This document shows, one piece after another, positions 37,459 to 46,712 of a stretch of 64,000 nucleotides of DNA. This DNA comes from Nitrospira sp. CR1.3 (lineage in GTDB: Bacteria; Nitrospirota; Nitrospiria; Nitrospirales; Nitrospiraceae): the NCBI GenBank assembly GCA_014055525.1, contig WIAH01000003.1:124001-188000 (forward strand). The letters run 5' to 3'. Positions within the stretch are counted from its first letter, which is position 1. Each line of letters begins with the position of its first letter. Below the pieces are notes generated by a model that did not search any database, had not been told where the DNA came from, and saw only the letters and a list, made by a program, of their open reading frames with translations. Both the position numbers and the translations under genes were made by a program.

Positions 37459-37850
37459 TGACTCGTCCGTCGGCGAAAGACGCAGTGAGGAATGCGATAA
37501 AGCCGTCGGCGGCGATCGGCCATCCTATGGGACATCAACGAGCATTGTTTCGCATTGCCCTTGAGCGGACCGGAGAAGTCCGTCGAGGCGGCCAAATCTC
37601 CCCCTGTGTAGTCGTCGATCTGACGGAAAAGGGCGTTCAGATCAAAACAGCTCTTCTCGTTGAAGTCGGCGAGACGTTGCAACTTCAGTTTGCATTATCG
37701 TCCACATGCACTATCCATTGTGCCGTTCACGTGACCAGGGTCAGTGCACCGTTTGTCGGCGCCTGCATCAGCGACATCAGTCCGGACGATCAGCGACACC
37801 TGTCCCGCTTCATCGAGCAACTCATCGCGCTCAACCTCGGGGGGGTCTGA
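37458..37850 (+). CDS. PilZ domain protein
   Basis: A 130-residue protein if read from GTG 37458, which overlaps the TAG of the PilZ-REC gene; ATG 37527 is the alternative and would give 107 residues. The core RIALERTGEVRRGGQISPC VVVDLTEKGVQI carries the conserved D-x-x-x-x-G motif followed by strands, as in PilZ domains. There is no clear ribosome binding site for either start, so translation is probably coupled to the gene before it. It shares no obvious partner domain. Confidence 0.7.
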   Translation: MTRPSAKDAVRNAIKPSAAIGHPMGHQRALFRIALERTGEVRRGGQISPCVVVDLTEKGVQIKTALLVEVGETLQLQFALSSTCTIHCAVHVTRVSAPFVGACISDISPDDQRHLSRFIEQLIALNLGGV

Positions 37851-37853
37851 TCG

Positions 37854-38836
37854 ATGCGAAACCACCCGGGCGATTCCTTGACCGCATCGAATCCCGCCAT
37901 GCCACTGGTGTGTTTGGTGGGCGTCGTTGTGCTGCTGACCTCCGTGACTCTGGTCATTAAGTACGTGTTCCAGCACAGCGGCGCGCAGCCCATGGCCGTG
38001 GCCTCCGTGCGGATTGCAGTCGGCTTCGTCTTGCTTTGTGCCATAACTCTGCTGTGGGATTGGCGGGGCCTGCTCTCGCTCGGGACAGCCGATGTTCTGA
38101 AGCTGTCGTTAGTGGGAATGCTCGGCGTATTCTCTTATGCGGTCGCCGCGTGCGGTCTGATGCGCACCAGGTGACCCACTACGCGCTCATCTACGGTCTC
38201 CTCCCGAGCGCCACGGCTGCCTTGAGCGCATTCCTCGGGCGGGAGCGGCTGGGCCAGGCCAGGGTGACGGGGATCGCACTCTCATTGGCAGGCTGCGTGA
38301 TTGCAGTTATGGGAGAGACGCTGTCTGTCGGGACCACGATCGGATCAGGCGACGCGCTGGTGTTTCTGTTCACGTTGATGATGTCTGCTCATATCGTGCT
38401 GAGCGCGGGTATTGTCAAGCGCTTCGGGATGATGGTCGCCAATACCGTCATGTTCGGCGGGAGCACGCTCCTCCTGTTCGCTGCTTCATGGGAATGGGCC
38501 CAACCGAAACATGAAGACTTTTCCCCTCTGGTGCTCTGGGCGGTGACCTACGTGGGCGTCGCGACCGCAGCCGTTTTTCTGCTTCGCTATCGGGCGTTGC
38601 AGGCGCTTTCGCCCGCGACGGTGGGGACCTATCACAACCTCATTCCCATCTGCACAATTGTTGCCGCCGATGTATTTCTGAGCGAACTCGTCAGCCTTAG
38701 TACGATCATCGGAAGCGCAACTGTGATTGCCGGCACTGAGTTGGTGAGGCAAAGCCACCTCCCATCGTGGATTGCCCAACCGGTCATATCCAGCTGGGTC
38801 TGGCGAGCGGTGGTCAGCGTGAAACTTTCTCGATAA
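37854..38836 (+). pseudogene. EamA/DMT-type drug/metabolite transporter, interrupted by a frameshift
   Basis: Two adjacent frames together cover one transporter of about 325 residues. The first part, from ATG 37854, ends with CGLMRTR at a TGA about 38172-38174; the second, in another frame, resumes HQVTHYALIYGLLPSATAAL at about 38165 and runs to 38836. Ten hydrophobic segments and two EamA halves are seen, e.g. VCLVGVVVLLTSVTLVIKYV and VFLFTLMMSAHIVLSAGIV. The break lies between about 38155 and 38175. It could be a single-base deletion in the genome or a sequencing error. Confidence 0.75.
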
Positions 38837-38936
38837 TCAGCAGTTACCCACTGGGGGACTGTCTCCTCCAGTTACAAAACCATCCCTCGAGCGTTCGCGC
38901 TCTTTACGGGGAAAGATAGCCGGCCTGCCGTTTCGA

Positions 38937-39062
38937 TCAGCCGATCAGAAAATAGGCGCCCAGACCGACCGCCGCGAGCAAGGCGATGCTGAGCATCACC
39001 TTCTCATGGCCGCAGAGGCCTTCCTGCGCTTTGCAGACCGCAAGAGAACACATGACTGACAT
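38937..39062 (-). CDS. Small Cys-containing membrane protein (41 residues)
   Basis: On the minus strand ATG (39062) to TGA (38937) encodes 41 residues beginning MSVMCSLAVCKAQEGLCGHEK and continuing VMLSIALLAAVGLGAYFLIG. Three cysteines precede one transmembrane helix. A strong ribosome binding site (GGGAGGAGG) lies just upstream of the ATG, which argues that this short frame is translated. I do not recognise a family; the CGHEK-hydrophobic arrangement suggests a small membrane-anchored protein. Confidence 0.6.
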   Translation of the reverse strand: MSVMCSLAVCKAQEGLCGHEKVMLSIALLAAVGLGAYFLIG

Positions 39063-39299
39063 GGGTCCCTCCTCCCTTATGCCAAACCTATACGCCGTCC
39101 GACAAGGGAGTCAACGGCTGGTGGATCATTTCCAATTCCTGAGAAGTATCCATACAGATACAGGCAGTGATATGGATCCAGCTGTAAGGAAGTCGAACGA
39201 GTCTAAGCGCTTGAAAATTCATGTTGGGTCGGTCGCCCACGCTACCCAATGAAAGCGGCTTCCTAAGGAACACTTTGTGCTCCTTTCTTGAAATGAAGA
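39063..39299. other. Intergenic region before the hybrid kinase
   Basis: About 240 bp without a supported gene. It lies between the divergent small membrane protein gene and the kinase and should carry promoters for both, but I see no convincing consensus. Confidence 0.4.
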
Positions 39300-40844
39300 A
39301 TGGGTCAGGGAAAGTCTCCTTACGCCCTCAACCAGATTAAGGCGAACATGGCCGATTCAAGGGATCCGCCCCGCCACTCATACGATCCTCAGAGTCTGTT
39401 GAATGCTCAACCGGTGATGGTCGCGGTCATCGACCCAGCTTCCTATACCGTGCAGTTCCAGAACAACACCGGGCTACAGAAGTTGGGGGATCTGTCCGGC
39501 CGCAAGTGTCATGAAGCCATCGCCGGATGTCCGTTGCCATGCGCCTTCTGCAAGATGCCTGAGGCAATGGAAACAGGCCTGGTTACCGTGAACGAGGTCC
39601 TGCTTGCGAACAATCAATACCTCCTTGTTCAGTGGTCCAAAGCTATGATGAAGGATGGAACCGCTCACATCATCGAGACGATCACGGACGTGACGGAGCA
39701 GAAGAGGATCGAGGAAGCGGCTCGCAAGGCCGAGAAAATGGAAGCCTTGGGCCGATTGGCCGGAGGCATGGCGCACGATATCAATAATCTACTCACGGTG
39801 GTCATGGCGGCGGGTGAACAGGTTTCCCGCAGGATCGACGATGACCAGTCGGCGGTCATCCCGATTCAACAACTGCGCAACGCGATGGATCGAGCGGCGC
39901 AGATTACGCGGCGACTGGTCGCGTTCAGTCACCATCAACTGGTAGAGCCCGTACTCATGGACCTCAACTCGGTGATCCGGGAATTGGAACCGCGGATCCG
40001 CACCTTGGCCGGCGATGGCATTCCTCTGGATCTGAATTTGTGCGACGACTCAATCCCGATCGTAGCTGATCGGCAGCAGGTCGACCAGATCTTCTCGGTG
40101 TTGGTTGTGAACGCGCAAGAGGCGATGCCCGGTGGCGGGCGCCTGACAGTGGCCACCACCGTCACGCAGGTCAGCAACGAAACGGCGAAGAGACAGAATG
40201 TGAAACCAGGGAGGTATGCCAGACTAGTAGTTCGGGATGCTGGTCGCGGGATTTCTCCGGAAATGCAGGCGCACCTATTCGAGCCCTTTTATCATCGAAC
40301 GGGGGAAGCGACCGGACATGGATTAGGATTGGCGAGTGTGTACGGAATAGTTCAGCAATTGGGCGGCTTCATCGAAGTATCGAGTGAACAAGGTGTCGGC
40401 ACGGAGTTCTGTTTCAGTTTCCCTCGTTCCGAACTGCCTGCCTCCGTGCGAAGCCGCGCGCCGATCGTCCAGGTTTCCTCAGACCATCCGACGATCTTAT
40501 TGGTGGAAGACGATGAAGATGTTCGCACGGCCGTGAGCGACATGCTCAAGGTCGCGGGATATCACGTTCAGGAGGCTTGTGACGGAGTGGATGCCATCCA
40601 GCGCCTGCAAGTCATGCCGTCGCCGCCTCACCTCGTCCTGACCGACGTCATGATGCCCAGAATGACCGGCCCCCAGCTCGCGACCCAGATCCAAGCCCTG
40701 ATCCCCGGAGTTCAGGTACTCTACATGTCCGGTTATTCCGACCAGATTCTGGAACCGCTTGAAGGCCGTCGGCTGGCCTTCATCGCCAAACCCTTCACCG
40801 GCCGTGATCTCATTCGTAGGGTTCGAGAGATGCTTGTCCGATAG
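39300..40844 (+). CDS. Hybrid sensor histidine kinase (PAS-HisKA-HATPase-REC)
   Basis: A 514-residue cytoplasmic kinase with no membrane segment. Domains in order: PAS-like sensor (about residues 30-135), HisKA with phospho-acceptor GGMAHDINN (about 155-163), HATPase with GRGISPEMQAHLFEPFYH and GHGLGLASVYGI, and receiver domain (VEDDEDVR, VLTDVMMP with the acceptor Asp, MSGYSD, and AKPFTGRDLI). The PAS domain holds a cysteine group, KCHEAIAGCPLPCAFCKM, that could bind metal or sense redox. Start ATG 39300; ATG 39348 with AAGGCG upstream is an alternative. No dedicated response regulator or output is adjacent. Confidence 0.85.
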   Translation: MGQGKSPYALNQIKANMADSRDPPRHSYDPQSLLNAQPVMVAVIDPASYTVQFQNNTGLQKLGDLSGRKCHEAIAGCPLPCAFCKMPEAMETGLVTVNEVLLANNQYLLVQWSKAMMKDGTAHIIETITDVTEQKRIEEAARKAEKMEALGRLAGGMAHDINNLLTVVMAAGEQVSRRIDDDQSAVIPIQQLRNAMDRAAQITRRLVAFSHHQLVEPVLMDLNSVIRELEPRIRTLAGDGIPLDLNLCDDSIPIVADRQQVDQIFSVLVVNAQEAMPGGGRLTVATTVTQVSNETAKRQNVKPGRYARLVVRDAGRGISPEMQAHLFEPFYHRTGEATGHGLGLASVYGIVQQLGGFIEVSSEQGVGTEFCFSFPRSELPASVRSRAPIVQVSSDHPTILLVEDDEDVRTAVSDMLKVAGYHVQEACDGVDAIQRLQVMPSPPHLVLTDVMMPRMTGPQLATQIQALIPGVQVLYMSGYSDQILEPLEGRRLAFIAKPFTGRDLIRRVREMLVR

Positions 40845-40882
40845 AAGAAGTGAGCGTGCTCTTACTCTCCGATCACTCCATG

Positions 40883-42085
40883 CTATTCCTGGATCGCGCG
40901 TCTCGTTTCGTCGAGGTGTTTCTGCAGGTAGGCCATGAAGGGGGTACCGCCCGTTCCCACGGCTGTGGGATTGCTCGCGTGAGCCTGAGGTTGGCGGTGA
41001 ATGTAACTGTCGGCGTAGCCGATATGGATTTCCCTGAACTGCGCGAGCAGTTCCACGCAGGCGCAATAGGCGGCCCAGACATCTGGCCGGCTGATTTTGC
41101 GATCGTGAACATAACCGGAGAGCAAAGGCCGATTCCGCTCATCGACAGCTTGCTCCAGCAAATGCAGAAACGCACGGTGGCGCGGGGGCATATACTCCCG
41201 CATCTCCTGCAGGTAGACGGTTAAGGGATCTGGCGCATGGGCGATACCGAGTCCCGCGTCGAGGCAAGGCACGATGGAACTCTGTGCACCGGTCTCTCCG
41301 CGAAACTGCTGCGGCTGCCCGGCGTAGACCGCGATACCCTCGTATACGAGCCCCCGTGAGAGCGACGGACTGTTCTTCCATCCGTGGATATAGGGCCGTA
41401 CACGGTTGTAGTACATGTAGGGATCACAACGCTCTTTCATGCGGAGCAACGTATCCCGCATCGCGGTTTGCGCTGCCGCGAGAGATGTGAGCCCGAGTAA
41501 TACCTCGTCGTCTTTGCTGTCGGCGGCGCCGTTCATGGCCCGCAAGAGTCCAGCCAGCCCAGGCCCAGCCTGCCGTTCGATCTGAATGTGGATCAAGACG
41601 AACCACTCTTCGTCCTGGCCGCCGAGGAAATTCTGCAACAACACGATATTCCCGAGTTGGACCGGTTGGGCCGGGTCAAGCCGTCTCCAGTTATCCAGCG
41701 CATAGGACGCATAGGAAAGAACCGGTGGGCGACCGAGCCGCCTGGCCACCTCGTACCAGGGCTTTGCCAGTTGCGGCGGCAGCGACGCCGACGGCTGGTC
41801 CGGCGCTTCCCACACATAGGCATGACCGGCGAACGAAAGAACCCGCATCACCGCACGATAAGCTTCGTCGCGCCATGAAGGAGAGGTGGAAGGAAGCAGC
41901 TGTGGTTGCTCGTCGATGAATGTCCGGACCATCCGGGCGCTCAAAAGCTTCGGCAGCTCGCGGCCCAGATGATTCAATGTCGGGCAGTCGGGCAGGTCCT
42001 CAAGAGGGTCCGGAGGGAGAAATCCTTGGTCAGGAGAAATCTCGTAAGCGGAAAGCGAGAGAAGCTGGAATGCTGTGGATCTCAT
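40883..42085 (-). CDS. Indoleamine 2,3-dioxygenase family protein
   Basis: A 400-residue protein of the IDO family, which oxidises L-tryptophan to N-formylkynurenine with O2 and heme. Diagnostic segments are RRLGRPPVLSYASYALDNWR, DEEWFVLIHIQIE, RGLVYEGI, QPQQFRGETGAQSSIVPCLDAGLGI (the central IDO block), YMPPRHRAFL, LAQFREIHIGYADSYI with the proximal heme-His candidate, and GTGGTPFMAYL. I chose the ATG at 42085 because GGAGG lies 6-10 bp upstream. The next gene on the plus strand past a small secreted protein is an exported formamidase-like cyclase, which acts on N-formylkynurenine in the kynurenine pathway. Confidence 0.9.
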   Translation of the reverse strand: MRSTAFQLLSLSAYEISPDQGFLPPDPLEDLPDCPTLNHLGRELPKLLSARMVRTFIDEQPQLLPSTSPSWRDEAYRAVMRVLSFAGHAYVWEAPDQPSASLPPQLAKPWYEVARRLGRPPVLSYASYALDNWRRLDPAQPVQLGNIVLLQNFLGGQDEEWFVLIHIQIERQAGPGLAGLLRAMNGAADSKDDEVLLGLTSLAAAQTAMRDTLLRMKERCDPYMYYNRVRPYIHGWKNSPSLSRGLVYEGIAVYAGQPQQFRGETGAQSSIVPCLDAGLGIAHAPDPLTVYLQEMREYMPPRHRAFLHLLEQAVDERNRPLLSGYVHDRKISRPDVWAAYCACVELLAQFREIHIGYADSYIHRQPQAHASNPTAVGTGGTPFMAYLQKHLDETRRAIQE

Positions 42086-42123
42086 CAGGGCCTCCGGCCT
42101 CAACCAGTTCGGCGCCTATGGTC

Positions 42124-42151
42124 ACTCTACCACACCTCCGTGAGATCTCAA
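42124..42151 (-). promoter_or_regulatory. Candidate promoter of the indoleamine dioxygenase gene
   Basis: On the minus strand TTGAGA (complement of 42146-42151) and TAGAGT (complement of 42124-42129) with a 16-bp spacer, about 40 bp before the ATG at 42085. A weak match. Confidence 0.3.
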
Positions 42152-42168
42152 TCCTGAGAGGCCGGTGG

Positions 42169-42537
42169 TTACCGACAGTTGGGAGGCGGACTGTTGCCGA
42201 AGACCTGCTTCAGGTTTGTCCAACGCTCGAACTCGGACGCCGAAAGGTCCCGGGCGCCGAGGCTGCTCGTTTTCGTGGACAGTTTGACCCATTCCTCATA
42301 CATCGCGCATTCCTCGGCCGATGCCGCCGGAATCCGGGATTGCGCATCTTTCGCAGATCTGCCTGTATCACCGGCGGAGTCGGGGAATCTCGAGTTAAAT
42401 TCCGGCGCCTCGGGGATCTTGCTGAAGCCTTCTTTGTTGGATTCCTGGAGAGGGTGACAGCCGGCTCGAGGCTGGTCCGTGTAGACCTCGCCGGGACAGA
42501 CGTACAGTGCGGCGGCAACGACGATGGTTTCCAGCAT
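42169..42537 (-). CDS. Small exported protein, unknown function
   Basis: A 122-residue protein starting at ATG 42537 (MLETIVVAAALYVC), with GGAGGG upstream. A signal-peptide-like start is followed by CPGEVYTDQPRAGC HPL with two further cysteines in the C-terminal part (EECAMYEEW, PPPNC). Five cysteines suggest disulfides in the periplasm. I do not recognise a family. It sits between the indoleamine dioxygenase and the exported cyclase and is transcribed on the same strand as the dioxygenase, just upstream of it. Confidence 0.6.
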   Translation of the reverse strand: MLETIVVAAALYVCPGEVYTDQPRAGCHPLQESNKEGFSKIPEAPEFNSRFPDSAGDTGRSAKDAQSRIPAASAEECAMYEEWVKLSTKTSSLGARDLSASEFERWTNLKQVFGNSPPPNCR

Positions 42538-42754
42538 GGGAGCCCTCCATGTATTCGGATCTACGCGTTCCATCACCCTAGCACGGGTCCTCTAATCCAG
42601 AAAGAAAAACGACGTGTTTTGCAGGGAGCGGGAGAGGTGGTCGGGACTGTCCGCTTCAATACCGTGGCCCGACCGGATTGAGCCTTGACTGTGGTATAGA
42701 AATGAACCCTCTGAGGGGGCTGAAAAGGAAAGGTTCAGGACGAAGGAGCGCCTT

Positions 42755-43609
42755 ATGCTGAAGAGAGGTACAAGGGGCCTCGTACCATCACCAAGTCACC
42801 TGTTAATGGGCTGTATAGGGGTGCTCAGCGCGCTCGCATTCACCGGTTGCGGCGGCTTCTCTCAGGTCGATCCTCCGGCTCTGGAGGGATCACGACTTGT
42901 CGATCTCACCCATGCATTCGGCGCAGACACGATCGTGTGGCCAACCGAACAGGATTTCAAACTGCTCATGCAGCATGCCGAGGAGATGCCGGGCGGGTAT
43001 TACTATGCCTCCAATCGCATGGAGATGCCGGAACATGGCGGCACCCACATCGATGCGCCCATTCATTTTACTAAAGGCAGACAAACACTGGATCAGGTTC
43101 CGCTCGAACAATTGGTGGGGGCTGCCATCCGAATTGACATATCAGCCCAATGTGCCCGTGATCGGGATTACCGCATCACCATCCAGGATTTTGAGCAATG
43201 GGAATCGATGCAGGGTCGGATACCCTCTCGTGCAATTGTGTTGCTGAACACGGGCTTTGCCCGATTCTGGCCGTCAAGGAAGGAGTATCTCGGAACAGAC
43301 TTGCGAGGGCGAGAAGGGGTCCAGGCGCTGCATTTCCCCGGCTTGCATCCTGATGCGGCAGCTTGGCTGGTACGCGAGCGACAGGTGAAGGCAGTTGGGA
43401 TCGACACAGCCTCGATCGACTACGGACAATCCACCAAGTTCGAAACCCACGTCGCATTATTATCTCACGACGTACCGGCGTTCGAAAACCTTGCCGACCT
43501 CCGCAGTCTACCCGACCGAGGGTTCGACGTAATCGCGCTTCCCATGAAAATCGCCGGCGGAACGGGCGGACCGCTGCGCATCATCGCCGTTGTTCCCGAA
43601 CCAAGGTGA
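42755..43609 (+). CDS. Exported lipoprotein cyclase, kynurenine-formamidase-like (KynB family)
   Basis: A 284-residue protein. Residues 1-31 form a lipoprotein signal (lipobox FTGC, Cys about 31). The rest is a cyclase-family fold: LVDLTHAFGADTIVWP, the metal motif HGGTHIDAPIHF (H-x-G-T-H-x-D-x-P), VGIDTASIDYG and GGTGGPLRI. Family members include arylformamidase KynB, which hydrolyses N-formylkynurenine. The presence of indoleamine dioxygenase just upstream supports that role, though the family also contains other hydrolases. Membrane anchoring means the reaction would be on the periplasmic side, unlike cytoplasmic KynB. Confidence 0.75.
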   Translation: MLKRGTRGLVPSPSHLLMGCIGVLSALAFTGCGGFSQVDPPALEGSRLVDLTHAFGADTIVWPTEQDFKLLMQHAEEMPGGYYYASNRMEMPEHGGTHIDAPIHFTKGRQTLDQVPLEQLVGAAIRIDISAQCARDRDYRITIQDFEQWESMQGRIPSRAIVLLNTGFARFWPSRKEYLGTDLRGREGVQALHFPGLHPDAAAWLVRERQVKAVGIDTASIDYGQSTKFETHVALLSHDVPAFENLADLRSLPDRGFDVIALPMKIAGGTGGPLRIIAVVPEPR

Positions 43610-43800
43610 TGGGGTGGTCAGGCCAGCTCTGCTCAACGCTTCGGCTCGACCGTGCTACGCTTCAGGCTGCTCGGCGTCGCAAACTTGTTCAGCTCCTGCT
43701 TCGCTCAAGCTGAACTTCGAACATACGCCGCTGAGTAGCTTGAGGCTTAGCGCGGTCGAACCGGAGCATCGGAGCCACGTAGGCCGAACGTCTCCCGTTC

Positions 43801-45081
<1,281 letters not shown>

Positions 45082-45111
45082 TCAATGGTCATTCGCCAAT
45101 CGCCATTCCAG

Positions 45112-45150
45112 TTAAGAAAAGGGGGACGGGTTACTCACAACCCGTCCCCC
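45112..45150 (-). terminator. Rho-independent terminator between metK and ahcY
   Basis: GGGGGACGGGTT (45121-45132) and AACCCGTCCCCC (45139-45150) form a perfect 12-bp stem with a 6-nt loop. On the minus strand it is followed by TTTTCTT, i.e. it terminates transcription leaving metK before ahcY. Confidence 0.85.
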
Positions 45151-45178
45151 TCAACGTCATGCCGCAGGACGACCGCAG

Positions 45179-46327
45179 CTACAGTCCTGCTTCTTTTCGG
45201 AGAATCTTGGCTTTGTCGGTCTTTTCCCAGGTGAACTCCGGTTCATTCCGGCCGAAGTGACCGTAGGCCGCGGTCTTCTTGAAGATAGGCCGGCGGAGTT
45301 TCAGATGCTCGATGATGCCGCGAGGGGTCATCGGGAAATGTTTGCGCACTAGCTTATCCAAATTATCCACCGAGACCTTCTCCGTATTTTTGGTATCGAC
45401 GAGCACGGAAACAGGATCGGCCACGCCGATCGCATAAGCGAGCTGCACTTCGCACTTGTCCGCCAGACCGGCTGCGACGATGTTTTTCGCGATGTAGCGG
45501 GCCATGTAGGAAGCGGAGCGATCGACCTTCGTGGGATCCTTGCCGGAGAAGGCCCCGCCGCCATGGCTGCCATGACCTCCATAGGTGTCGACGATGATCT
45601 TGCGGCCGGTCAGACCGGTGTCGCCCATCGGACCGCCGACGACAAAGCGGCCGGTCGGATTGATGTGGTGCTTCACGCTGGTCGGATCATACAAACCCTT
45701 CGGCATGACCGGTTTGATCACCTTTTCCATGATGCCGCGCTCGATTTGTTTGTTGGTCACATCCTGGCTGTGTTGAGTGGATACGACGATGGTATCGATG
45801 CGGACCGGCTTTCCGTTTCGATATTCCACGGTGACCTGTGATTTGCCGTCCGGGCGGACCCAGGGAAGAATGTTCTTTTTGCGCACCTCGGCGAGTCGGC
45901 GTGTGAGGCGATGGGCCAGTACGATCGGCATCGGCATGAGCTCCGATGTTTCGTTCGTGGCATAGCCGAACATCAGCCCCTGGTCGCCCGCCCCGCCGGA
46001 ATCGACGCCCATGGCGATGTCGCCGGATTGCTGATGAATAGCCGTGAGAACGGAACAGGTGTGATAGTCGAATCCCCACGAGGCGTCGGTATAGCCGACG
46101 TCCTTGATCACGTCGCGGATGATGTCGGGAATCTCGACATAGGCCTTGGTGGAAATCTCCCCGGCCACGAAAGCGATGCCGGTCGTGAGGATGGTTTCGC
46201 AGGCCACGCGGGAAAACTTGTCCTGGGCAATGATGGCATCCAGAATACCGTCGGAAATCTGGTCTGCGATCTTGTCGGGGTGACCTTCCGTGACGGACTC
46301 CGACGTAAACAAATAGTTGTTTCTCAT
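45179..46327 (-). CDS. metK: S-adenosylmethionine synthase
   Basis: A 382-residue MetK that makes S-adenosylmethionine from methionine and ATP. Characteristic segments: [58 protein letters not shown] in variant form ([17 protein letters not shown]), and the C-terminal [20 protein letters not shown] chose ATG 46327 because GAGGAG lies just upstream. The leader upstream of it can fold into a strong hairpin (46357-46411), and the terminator downstream separates it from ahcY. Confidence 0.97.
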   Translation of the reverse strand: MRNNYLFTSESVTEGHPDKIADQISDGILDAIIAQDKFSRVACETILTTGIAFVAGEISTKAYVEIPDIIRDVIKDVGYTDASWGFDYHTCSVLTAIHQQSGDIAMGVDSGGAGDQGLMFGYATNETSELMPMPIVLAHRLTRRLAEVRKKNILPWVRPDGKSQVTVEYRNGKPVRIDTIVVSTQHSQDVTNKQIERGIMEKVIKPVMPKGLYDPTSVKHHINPTGRFVVGGPMGDTGLTGRKIIVDTYGGHGSHGGGAFSGKDPTKVDRSASYMARYIAKNIVAAGLADKCEVQLAYAIGVADPVSVLVDTKNTEKVSVDNLDKLVRKHFPMTPRGIIEHLKLRRPIFKKTAAYGHFGRNEPEFTWEKTDKAKILRKEAGL

Positions 46328-46356
46328 AGGCTCCTCAAGTTTCGGTGAACGATGGC

Positions 46357-46411
46357 TGCATGGTCCCGGGCGGGTGCGGGCATTGCCCGGGAACACGTAG
46401 TGACATGCAGG
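46357..46411 (-). promoter_or_regulatory. Structured metK leader (candidate attenuator or riboswitch)
   Basis: CTGCATG (46357-46363) pairs with CATGCAG (46405-46411), and inside it TCCCGGGC (46365-46372) pairs with GCCCGGGA (46386-46393), leaving a G-rich loop and an asymmetric internal loop ACACGTAGTGA. The structure lies 30-85 nt before the metK start. I compared it by eye with SAM-I, SAM-II and SAH aptamer consensus and did not see a match, so ligand binding is only a possibility. Confidence 0.4.
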
Positions 46412-46522
46412 ATTGCAGCGATAGTAGCGGAGATGGGGTGCGGTTGTCTATCTCTTCGATAGTACTGACTGATGCGCCGATAGTAGGGGGAAATTTTCAA
46501 GGCCTGCGCGGCCGTGGCTTGC

Positions 46523-46552
46523 TTGACACATCTTTTCGAGCACTTGTAAGAT
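46523..46552 (+). promoter_or_regulatory. Promoter of the resB cytochrome c maturation operon
   Basis: TTGACA (46523-46528) and TAAGAT (46547-46552) with an 18-bp spacer. Transcription would begin near 46559, giving a leader of about 150 nt before the resB ATG. Confidence 0.6.
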
Positions 46553-46712
46553 GCCGCTGTTGAGGATCTTCCTCCCTTTTCCCGAGCGATGCCAGGGGCA
46601 CTATCGAGGGTAACGGTATCTCCTTCCGGCTCGTAATCGTCCTTGCCAATCCGTGATGTCGTTCGGGCCGTAAGGATTGTGTGCCTGATGCAACAAGGGG
46701 ACCAGTTGGATC

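Larger units (their letters stand above)
46328..46712. other. Divergent intergenic region between metK and resB
   Basis: About 385 bp. On the metK side it holds a structured leader (46357-46411, listed separately) and a run of GATAGTA motifs at about 46421-46485. On the plus side a sigma-70-type promoter for resB lies at 46523-46552. The rest of the resB leader shows nothing I recognise. Confidence 0.55.

Noticed and set aside
43610..43800. A gene in the gap between the cyclase and ahcY
   Set aside because: Short frames there have no ribosome binding site or recognisable features, and no clear terminator is seen either.
45086..45110. Another iterated hairpin between metK and ahcY
   Set aside because: GTCAATGGTCATTCGCC with AATCGCCATT is suggestive, but only about 5 bp pair and the region is too short to support.
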